NCBI GenBank assembly: GCA_002297865.1 | Contig: DBKX01000320.1 | Coordinates: 1-5,126 of the forward strand | DNA from: Lachnoclostridium sp. UBA739 | GTDB lineage: Bacteria > Bacillota_A > Clostridia > Lachnospirales > Lachnospiraceae | Length of the DNA stretch: 5,126 nucleotides | Direction: 5' to 3' | Shown: positions 1 to 5,126 of the stretch, one piece after another | How the letters are laid out: every line of letters begins with the position of its first letter | Position numbering within the stretch: position 1 is the first letter of the stretch | Program-made: the position numbers and the translations under genes | The notes under the pieces: model-generated | Database searches by the model: none | What the model saw: only the letters and a program-made list of their open reading frames with translations | What the model was told of the DNA's origin: nothing

Positions 1-248
1 CCATGTTCATCATGATATTTTTATGCATTGGGTTGAACAAGTAACATAGTATACATTAAACTATGGTATTATATAAAGATTGCTTATATTTAATTATTAT
101 GCAATCACATAACTGTGAGACAAGCATAAACGCACAATTCAGAAAATTTAGGCATTATATCAAAAGAACACAGAGTACCCTTAAAAAGAAAATTTAATAA
201 TTAGATATAAAAAAAATACTAAGAAATGTTTAGCAAAGGAGCTTGAAG
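1..248. other. Upstream non-coding region of the CARF-HEPN gene
   Basis: A strongly A+T-rich stretch with no convincing gene. One forward frame is open from base 2 to a TAG at 47-49 and reads HVHHDIFMHWVEQVT. It could be the last 15 residues of an upstream gene, but it is too short to identify. A possible extended -10 element, TGGTATTAT at 64-72, has no recognisable -35 at the right distance, so I do not call a promoter. A small dyad, CATAGT (45-50) with ACTATG (60-65), and an 8-bp palindrome ATCATGAT (10-17) are within what chance gives in such sequence. No CRISPR-type direct repeats are visible. Confidence 0.6.
235..241 (+). promoter_or_regulatory. Ribosome binding site deciding the ATG at 249
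   Basis: AAAGGAG lies 7 nt before the ATG at 249. The in-frame TTG at 243 would be only 1 nt from this site and so cannot use it. The ATG at 249 is therefore the chosen start, giving 610 residues beginning MSNIFICF. Confidence 0.85.
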
Positions 249-2081
249 ATGAGTAACATATTTATATGCTTTTTAAGCGAAATGCATTTACCAAAACCGA
301 AAGGATTTCCTAATATATGCACAAAGGAAGATTTGAAGATTAATTATTATAAATCAGATAGTTCAGACAAGACCTATTGTGGTTTATTAACGGATGAGGC
401 AGCAACGTATTATGTTATAGATTCGCTATATGAAAGAAAGGAATACATAGATAAGTTTATTATTATTTGTTCAGAACGTGTGAGAAATCCTATTTCTGAA
501 ATTATAGAGCAATGGAGACCGTTGCTAATCCAGCAAATTGGCTTAAAAGTAAAAAAGGATATTTCTGCATTGAACTATTATTTAGGAAGTGTAGATGAAT
601 TTATAAGTAACAGAAAATATTTGGGTTATGAAGAATGGTTAGAGAAGAAAGTTCAAATTGTGAACATAGTGGACGAACCAGAAGAAAATGATATTTACAA
701 TTGCATGACAGAAGTAGTTCAGAATATTAAGGACGGAGATACATTATATTTGGACGTAAATGGTGGCTATCGTGATGCCGTTACTATTCTAATTGGATTA
801 TGCAGGATGCTAAGGACAATTCACCCCTGTATTCAATATGGGAAAAATATTTACATCCCATTTACAATTAGAACTGAAGAAGATAAAAAGGTAATTAATA
901 AGATAAAAAATCGAACATTCTTGTTTTCTATGTTTGATTTAATATCAGGTATAGATGAATTTGATAAAAGTGGAAGTGTACATAAACTTGAGGAATATTA
1001 TAAACATGAGCAAAGCCCTGTTAAGCAGTTGCTTATCGCAATGAGACACGTTTCAGATAGTTTAAAACTTTGCTTTTCCAATGATATTTTAGTGGCTTTT
1101 GAAGAATTGAACCAAGCGTTCGAAATGTGGAATGAATCAGAGTACGAATCTGAAACAGAACTAGAGTCATTTCTTTTTAAATATGTAAAAACAAAATACG
1201 GAAAACTGATCCAAAATGAGGTAGCGAAAGATATCGAACTTATGGAATTGGTAGATTGGTGTGTAGATCATGATTTGATTCAGCCTGCTATTTGCTTACT
1301 TGTTGACAAATTACCTGACTATTTAGCAGAAAAGAAGATCCTTTATGTTGAAGATGAGAAAAAAGAAATGCTACAACAGTATTTTCATAAAAAAGATAAG
1401 TATAAGTCATATGATTATTACATTTTTACCGAATTAATTGAAAACATGTGTAATGGGAACCTTTATGGTAAGAATTTTAGCAAAGTTGTTATAAAGCTGT
1501 TTCAAGAAAAGACGCTATTTCAAAGCGATGAATTAGTGAAAACGTTTGAATTTTTAGAAGTTCTAAATCGAGATGAAAGTTTAAGAGATTACATTGAAGC
1601 TTCATTGCTGATATCGGAAAGCTATTCTAAACTTAAAACAGGGCAAAAGTATGATGCAGTTAATAGTAATAAAGATATTGTTTGGAAAATAGTATCCTAT
1701 TGCGTGTTCAACAAGCAGGCGCAAAAGAATAACACTCTTGACAATCTAGCAGAAAAATTTTTGGATCTTCCTAGCGAAAAAACTTCAAAAAAAAACGTAT
1801 TGCAAAAGAGTATTGAACTTTGGGCTAAGAATAAAAATATTGAGAAGATGGGGCGTGCTGAAAGATACTGTAGCAATATAACGCAGAATTTAATTTGTTC
1901 TGACTGTTATCCAAAATATACTACACAACTAAGAGATATGTTAGAAATCTATTTTACTATCAAAGATATACGTAATGCTTCATTTCACAACGGAGAGTAT
2001 AAAAGTATAAGTATTGACGAGTTAAGATGCCAGTTCAAAAAAATCAAATCTCTACTCCTTAGTTTACGTCTATTTATGTAA
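249..2081 (+). CDS. CARF-HEPN ancillary ribonuclease (Csm6/Csx1-like, type III CRISPR)
   Basis: Predicted 610-residue cytoplasmic RNase activated by cyclic oligoadenylate. Seen: an N-terminal alpha/beta region (about residues 1-205) with hydrophobic strands (SNIFICFL, FIIICSERV) and LYLDVNGGYRD, where D169-V-N-G-G-Y-R175 matches the position and style of the CARF D-x-T-H/G-G-x-R loop. Near the C terminus, R575-N-A-S-F-H580 is an R-x4-H HEPN motif. The region between (about 210-540) is helical-looking and I recognise no domain in it. Cysteines C541, C550 and C553 precede the HEPN motif. Known for the family: CARF binds cOA made by Cas10, and HEPN dimers cleave RNA. At 610 residues it is longer than many Csm6/Csx1 proteins. 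It sits 198 bp upstream of cas10 in the same direction but is separated by a terminator, so it is probably its own transcription unit. It looks more A+T-rich than the following genes. The exact subfamily is uncertain, as the CARF motif is a variant form. No signal peptide or membrane segment is visible. Confidence 0.8.
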   Translation: MSNIFICFLSEMHLPKPKGFPNICTKEDLKINYYKSDSSDKTYCGLLTDEAATYYVIDSLYERKEYIDKFIIICSERVRNPISEIIEQWRPLLIQQIGLKVKKDISALNYYLGSVDEFISNRKYLGYEEWLEKKVQIVNIVDEPEENDIYNCMTEVVQNIKDGDTLYLDVNGGYRDAVTILIGLCRMLRTIHPCIQYGKNIYIPFTIRTEEDKKVINKIKNRTFLFSMFDLISGIDEFDKSGSVHKLEEYYKHEQSPVKQLLIAMRHVSDSLKLCFSNDILVAFEELNQAFEMWNESEYESETELESFLFKYVKTKYGKLIQNEVAKDIELMELVDWCVDHDLIQPAICLLVDKLPDYLAEKKILYVEDEKKEMLQQYFHKKDKYKSYDYYIFTELIENMCNGNLYGKNFSKVVIKLFQEKTLFQSDELVKTFEFLEVLNRDESLRDYIEASLLISESYSKLKTGQKYDAVNSNKDIVWKIVSYCVFNKQAQKNNTLDNLAEKFLDLPSEKTSKKNVLQKSIELWAKNKNIEKMGRAERYCSNITQNLICSDCYPKYTTQLRDMLEIYFTIKDIRNASFHNGEYKSISIDELRCQFKKIKSLLLSLRLFM

Positions 2082-2088
2082 TACCATG

Positions 2089-2117
2089 TTGTTATGTTTT
2101 GTAATATATGATACAAT
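2089..2117 (+). promoter_or_regulatory. Putative sigma-A-type promoter upstream of the cas10 operon
   Basis: TTGTTA (2089-2094) and TACAAT (2112-2117) are separated by exactly 17 bp, and TG at 2109-2110 provides an extended -10. The -35 matches the consensus at 4 of 6 bases and the -10 at 5 of 6. Transcription would begin near 2124, leaving a leader of about 155 nt before the cas10 start. The promoter starts 7 bp after the upstream stop codon. I saw no comparable promoter between the terminator (ends 2224) and the cas10 ATG. It is a prediction from sequence alone. Confidence 0.5.
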
Positions 2118-2126
2118 ATTACAAAA
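2097..2126. promoter_or_regulatory. Perfect 11-bp inverted repeat overlapping the -10 (operator-like)
   Basis: TTTTGTAATAT (2097-2107) and ATATTACAAAA (2116-2126) are perfect reverse complements around an 8-nt centre. The dyad covers the promoter spacer, the -10 and the region just before the likely start site, which is where a repressor would act. As RNA it would form an A-U-rich hairpin, but no U-tract follows, so it is a poor terminator. No regulator gene is visible in the window, and A+T-rich DNA produces dyads more easily, so operator function is inferred. Confidence 0.45.
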
Positions 2127-2140
2127 TAAAGCATAAACCA

Positions 2141-2206
2141 ATGATAAAAAGTATATTATATCTTAATAATAGAACAGAAACACACGTAAAACCTAACGAA
2201 AGATAA
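2141..2206 (+). other. Possible 21-codon leader ORF running into the terminator
   Basis: An ATG at 2141 opens a 21-residue frame (MIKSILYLNNRTETHVKPNER) that ends in TAA at 2204-2206. It runs through the whole 5' arm of the terminator stem and stops inside the loop. A ribosome on it would block hairpin formation, which is the geometry of translation-controlled attenuators. Against this, no Shine-Dalgarno site precedes the ATG and short ORFs are common by chance. It is recorded as a candidate only. Confidence 0.15.
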
Positions 2207-2224
2207 GGTAACGTGTGTTTTTTT
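2178..2224 (+). terminator. Rho-independent terminator between the CARF-HEPN gene and cas10
   Basis: AAACACACGT (2178-2187) pairs perfectly with ACGTGTGTTT (2211-2220), and a run of seven T covers 2218-2224. Inside the loop, ACCT (2191-2194) can pair with AGGT (2206-2209) around a C-GAAA-G tetraloop (2197-2202), extending the structure. It would end the CARF-HEPN transcript about 140 nt after its stop codon. It also lies between the best promoter seen for cas10 and the cas10 start, so it may attenuate that operon. On the other strand the flanking T run is poor, so it is directional. Confidence 0.8.
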
Positions 2225-2279
2225 ATAAGTTAAGCCAAATGAAGTCAACCATAAGAAAAATCAAAATGGAGGAGAACAC

Positions 2280-4088
2280 ATGCCCAGCAAATGTTTAGTA
2301 GTAATTGAAGTTTCACAAAAGCAACGGTACATATTTAGCAGCAACAGGCTCAGAGAAAACATCGGTGCATCCATCGTTGTTGCAAAAATGACAGAAAAAA
2401 TACCAAGATTAGCACTACAGGAATATGCAAACAGTGAAAACAAAGAACTAGGTTCATTCACATTCTATGATCCAAACAACGAAGAACCATTTAACAACAC
2501 AGTCTTTTGTTTTAATGGTGGCGGAAAAAGCGTCTACAAGTTTAACAACAAAGAAGAAGCAAAAACGTTTATAAAAATCGCAAGCCGCTACACTATCAAG
2601 AATTATTTTGGAATCGAAATATTTTACGCTCTCTACGAATATGACACAGACAATGAAACAGAAATAGAAGCAGTAGAACATCTTTACGAAAAGCTGGAGG
2701 AGAAAAAGCAGACACGTCTCCAAAGCTTTCGTCTAATCGGCATTGGATTGAATCAAAAATGTCCGTCAACCTCATTACCAATTCATGTTTTAAATAAAAC
2801 AGATGGAATTCCCCAAAGACTTATTGATACGGCAAAGGAAGATTTGGAAAGAATCAATCACGATATCAGAGCCAACAGTCCTAATCTGGACACCTACGGA
2901 AAAGATGGGTTCAACTTGCAGGTATACACAAAACTTGCTGAAGTAAAAGAGCAGGATAAGTTCTTTGAACGATATCTTCCTTCGCAGTACCGAGAAGAAT
3001 GCAGATTTGCACACGATATGGATCTGCTGGGTGGTTCCAAGAATAAGAAAAATCAAATCGCGGTTATAACAATTGATGGAAACGGAATGGGAGAAAGAAT
3101 ACATAATTTAAAAAATGTACTAGTGGACAAGAATAAAACCAATTCCTACCTAGACGTATTAAAAGAAAACAGCCAATACATTACAGATGTTTATGAGTCC
3201 GCTATCCGAGAAGTAACAGGCATGTTATGCGAAAAAGAGAATTGGAACGAACTAAAGCAAACCCTTTCCTTGGAAGAGAATATAAAAAACGGAACAAGAT
3301 ATCTTCCAATCCGACCTTTAATTGCAGCTGGTGATGACATTTGTTTACTGACAGATGCCCGCATTGCATTATCCGTAACCACCAATCTATTAAAGGCAAT
3401 CAATGATAAATCCAAAAGATCCGCAATCATCAAAAAAATGAATACGGGAGCGAAGAAATATAGCAAAGAATTCTTAGAATTCATACCAGAGAATGGACTC
3501 TTTGCCAGTGCTGGCTTTGTAATCTGTAAGCAGAAGTATCCATTTAGCAGAGCATATGAACTTGCAGAAGGACTTTGCTCCAATGCCAAGAAACGCTTGA
3601 GTGCAGAAAAAGAATTGAAGAAGAACGGAGCTTCTATGCTCGATTTCCATATTGCAATGGGAGAAGTGGACAACACCATCTCCAACGAGAGAGCTAGAAG
3701 AAAATTAAATGAGAATATTGATACACGAAAGCCATTTGTACTAGAACCAAAGGAAGGCAGCTACGCATTTGATTACCACAATTTCCAAAAGGCAATGAAT
3801 ATGTTAAAAGCAGTAGATTCTCTGAACACAGATTCCGAATCTAGTACCGAGAAGCGTGTTGGTAAAAGCAAAATCAAAGAATTTGCCTATTATATCCGCC
3901 AAGGAAATGAGATGGCTAAGAGTTTCTTGAATCAGACAGCAGAAATGAGTCAAGTCATCAAAGTGGATGAGATGGAGAATCAGAACGGCAATTATTCGAT
4001 TTTCCTAGATGCAATCGAAATGTACGACTTTGATGTAGATATTAACGAAGGAAGGAAGAAGCATGAGAATGGAAAATTATCAAATTAA
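2280..4088 (+). CDS. cas10: Cas10-like type III CRISPR large subunit, HD-less, with AGDD palm
   Basis: Predicted effector large subunit that makes cyclic oligoadenylate from ATP on target RNA binding. Palm 1 starts almost at residue 1: QKQRYIFSSNRLRENIGAS (13-31) matches the Cas10/Cmr2 pattern Q-x-F-I-F-x-x-N-x-L-R-E-x-x-G-A-S, followed by N79-G-G-G82, the usual GGG loop. A linker with KCPSTSLP (about residues 160-167) resembles the family's zinc-ribbon region but keeps only one cysteine. Palm 2 begins with ITIDGNGMG (D266, N268, M270) and carries A350-G-D-D353, the GGDD-type catalytic turn with both aspartates present. KYPFSRAYELAE (419-430) is the helix typical of the second palm. A helical tail follows, with YYIRQGNEMAKSFL. 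At 602 residues it is short for Cas10 because no N-terminal HD nuclease is present. The start has GGAGG (2268-2272) 7 nt upstream. Its 3' end overlaps the next gene by 26 bp. Cas10 family is clear; cOA synthesis is inferred from the intact aspartates. Confidence 0.87.
   Translation: MPSKCLVVIEVSQKQRYIFSSNRLRENIGASIVVAKMTEKIPRLALQEYANSENKELGSFTFYDPNNEEPFNNTVFCFNGGGKSVYKFNNKEEAKTFIKIASRYTIKNYFGIEIFYALYEYDTDNETEIEAVEHLYEKLEEKKQTRLQSFRLIGIGLNQKCPSTSLPIHVLNKTDGIPQRLIDTAKEDLERINHDIRANSPNLDTYGKDGFNLQVYTKLAEVKEQDKFFERYLPSQYREECRFAHDMDLLGGSKNKKNQIAVITIDGNGMGERIHNLKNVLVDKNKTNSYLDVLKENSQYITDVYESAIREVTGMLCEKENWNELKQTLSLEENIKNGTRYLPIRPLIAAGDDICLLTDARIALSVTTNLLKAINDKSKRSAIIKKMNTGAKKYSKEFLEFIPENGLFASAGFVICKQKYPFSRAYELAEGLCSNAKKRLSAEKELKKNGASMLDFHIAMGEVDNTISNERARRKLNENIDTRKPFVLEPKEGSYAFDYHNFQKAMNMLKAVDSLNTDSESSTEKRVGKSKIKEFAYYIRQGNEMAKSFLNQTAEMSQVIKVDEMENQNGNYSIFLDAIEMYDFDVDINEGRKKHENGKLSN
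4050..4058 (+). promoter_or_regulatory. Ribosome binding site inside the cas10 3' end
   Basis: A purine run containing AAGG at 4052-4055 is 7 nt from the ATG at 4063 and 13 nt from the second in-frame ATG at 4069. This favours 4063 as the start of the RAMP gene. The site is within cas10 coding sequence, so translation of the two genes is probably coupled. Confidence 0.55.
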
Positions 4089-4716
4089 AATAGAACTTCT
4101 TACGGAAACTTTATTTGGAAACGGAGAAGCGATTCCTGGTTATATCGATGTTGACATCCAGACAGATGATTTTGGTTTCCCCTTTCTGAAAGCGAAAACA
4201 TTAAAAGGTTTAATCCGTGAAAATGCAGAACTGCTCTGTAAGAATTTGCATTTGGATATGGAGAAAGTAAAAGAGTTATTTGGAGATGAAGAAACAGCCG
4301 GAATCCTGCGATTTTCCGATGCTGCTTTAAGTCCAGAAGTCCAGAAAGTGTTAAAGAATTATCTGAATGAGATATCGCAGAATGAAAATGTAACGATCGA
4401 AAAGGAAGATATAAAACGTGCGATTACGACGGAATACAGTTTTACGAGAATTGAAAATGGTGTACAAGCAGCTCATTCTCTCCGTACCGTGCGAATGCTG
4501 AATAAAGGGATGATATTTTGGGCGGATATTACTGCAAGCGAAGCTCTTTCTGATACAAGCAGATGTCTACTTGGCTGTGCGACAGGTTTGTTAAAGCATG
4601 TCGGTACGTTAAAGAGTAAAGGGAAAGGCTGTGTAAGAGCTGAATTATTAGTATCAGGCAAACAAATTACTTCATCCTGCTTTGATAATCTAGGAAGAAC
4701 GGAGGATGTGCGATGA
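4063..4716 (+). CDS. Cas7-group RAMP protein (Csm3/Cmr4-like backbone subunit)
   Basis: Predicted backbone subunit of a type III effector; copies of such proteins line the crRNA and cut target RNA at regular intervals. Seen in the 217 residues: N-terminal strand IKIELLTETLFGNGEAIPG, then GYID with D29 at the position of the catalytic aspartate of Cmr4 (GVID) and Csm3 (within one residue). FGFPFLKAKTLKGLIRE (37-53) matches the RAMP G-x-P-x-I-x-x-S-S-L-K-G-x-x-R motif. LFG (72-74) and AGILRFSDA (79-87) follow, then HSLR (138-141), and GTLKSKGKGCV (181-191) as the glycine-rich RAMP loop. The length fits small Csm3-like proteins. It overlaps cas10 by 26 bp and the next gene by 4 bp (ATGA), placing it firmly in the cas10 operon. 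Csm3-like versus Cmr4-like cannot be decided from one sequence; type III-D loci usually carry several Csm3-like copies. Confidence 0.85.
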   Translation: MRMENYQIKIELLTETLFGNGEAIPGYIDVDIQTDDFGFPFLKAKTLKGLIRENAELLCKNLHLDMEKVKELFGDEETAGILRFSDAALSPEVQKVLKNYLNEISQNENVTIEKEDIKRAITTEYSFTRIENGVQAAHSLRTVRMLNKGMIFWADITASEALSDTSRCLLGCATGLLKHVGTLKSKGKGCVRAELLVSGKQITSSCFDNLGRTEDVR

Positions 4717-5126
4717 AACGATATATAAAATACAGAATCACAACATTAGAGCCATTAAAACTAGCAGGAGAAGGAAGTCAACAAGGCACTGTTGTAACAA
4801 GAAACTTCATTCAAGGTGCTGCGATTCGTGGAGTTTTAATTGGAAAGTATCTGAAAGAACATCCTGACGAGGAAATTGATGCCTCCATTCATCAGAGAGA
4901 AAAGTTTCTGACTAATACAAAGTTTTATTCTGCGTATATAGCAGCAGATAAACAAGCAACGATACCAGTACCATATGTTTTCCAAGCCGATAAACAAGTG
5001 ATGCGTGAACAGGAAGAAAGAGGAGAAGATATCGACATTCAGAACCGTTTTCATAAAGAGCAAGAAAAAAAGGGAACGCAGCCAGTAAAGCGTAACGCAT
5101 TTTGCGTAATGAATGACGAATGCATG
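4713..5126 (+). CDS. csx10: RAMP protein, probably Csx10-like; 3' end beyond the window
   Basis: Partial gene: 138 codons are visible with no stop before the window edge. The ATG overlaps the preceding TGA as ATGA, and GGAGG (4701-4705) lies 7 nt upstream, so the start is secure. The N terminus is a RAMP ferredoxin strand, RITTLEPLKLAGEG (8-21). It is followed by TRNFIQGAAIRGVLIGKYL (29-47), matching the T-x-x-Y-I-P-G-x-x-L-R-G-A-L motif of Csx10 and Csm5-type proteins. TKFYSAYI (69-76) and IPVPY (84-88) fit the Csx10 order of a 'F-x-x-A-Y' strand then a 'P-x-P' segment. Residues about 89-125 are highly charged and probably a loop. Known for the family: Csx10 is a RAMP subunit characteristic of type III-D, possibly a Cas5/Cas7-like component near the crRNA tag. 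RAMP membership is clear; the Csx10 assignment rests on N-terminal motifs only and could instead be Csm5-like or another RAMP. Confidence 0.7.
   Translation, partial: MKRYIKYRITTLEPLKLAGEGSQQGTVVTRNFIQGAAIRGVLIGKYLKEHPDEEIDASIHQREKFLTNTKFYSAYIAADKQATIPVPYVFQADKQVMREQEERGEDIDIQNRFHKEQEKKGTQPVKRNAFCVMNDECM

Noticed and set aside
2..49. Open frame reading HVHHDIFMHWVEQVT to a TAG at 47-49, possibly the end of an upstream gene
   Set aside because: Fifteen residues cannot be assigned to a family and the frame could be open by chance; sequence before the window is needed.
79..105. ATTGC...GCAAT dyad resembling a hairpin
   Set aside because: Only five pairs flank a long A+T-rich loop, with no U-tract and no promoter elements in register.
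122..131. AAGCATAAAC shared with 2129-2138 in the other intergenic region
   Set aside because: A single 10-nt match in A+T-rich DNA is not enough to call a shared regulatory element.
243..248. In-frame TTG at 243 as an alternative start of the CARF-HEPN gene
   Set aside because: It is 1 nt from the AAAGGAG site, too close to use it; the ATG at 249 has the proper 7-nt spacing.
1..248. Possible CRISPR repeats or leader upstream of the effector gene
   Set aside because: No direct repeat of 20 or more bases recurs with spacer-like intervals here or in 2082-2279.
3191..3685. Minus-strand open frame of 164 codons inside cas10
   Set aside because: It lies wholly opposite a gene with clear Cas10 motifs, and its translation shows no recognisable family. 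It is a shadow frame, as are the other short minus-strand frames at 2261-2781, 2790-3104, 4473-4661 and 4836-5100.
4069..4071. Second ATG of the RAMP gene as its start
   Set aside because: The purine-rich binding site is better spaced (7 nt) for the ATG at 4063; the difference is only two residues.

Overview
The window is A+T-rich, with Firmicutes-type Shine-Dalgarno sites (AAAGGAG, GGAGG) 7 nt upstream of the starts. This suggests a low-GC Gram-positive bacterium, most likely a clostridium or Lachnospiraceae relative (an inference from composition and protein style only). All recognised genes lie on the + strand and together look like the 5' part of a type III CRISPR-Cas effector locus.

Layout: (1) 1-248, non-coding upstream region. 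(2) 249-2081, a 610-residue protein with an N-terminal CARF-like sensor and a C-terminal HEPN ribonuclease motif, i.e. a Csm6/Csx1-type ancillary nuclease. (3) 2082-2279, an intergenic control region. It holds a good extended -10 promoter overlapped by a perfect 11-bp inverted repeat, followed about 60 nt later by a strong Rho-independent terminator. (4) 2280-4088, a compact Cas10 without an HD domain but with both palm regions and an AGDD active-site motif. (5) 4063-4716, a small Csm3/Cmr4-like Cas7-group RAMP protein. (6) 4713 to the window edge, the start of a second RAMP protein resembling Csx10. The last three genes overlap (26 bp and 4 bp), so they form one translationally coupled operon that continues past the window.

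Expected logic, from established type III biology: the RAMP subunits bind crRNA and recognise target RNA. Cas10 then makes cyclic oligoadenylate at its second palm domain. The CARF domain of the upstream protein binds that messenger and activates its HEPN RNase. Because Cas10 lacks the HD DNase, the system would depend on second-messenger signalling and RAMP target-RNA cleavage. The Csx10-like gene and several Cas7-like genes point to type III-D or a relative. No CRISPR array, cas6, cas1 or cas2 is present in this window, so the exact subtype cannot be settled here.

The least expected part is the 2082-2279 region: the only good promoter visible for the cas10 operon is upstream of a terminator, which raises the possibility of regulated read-through.
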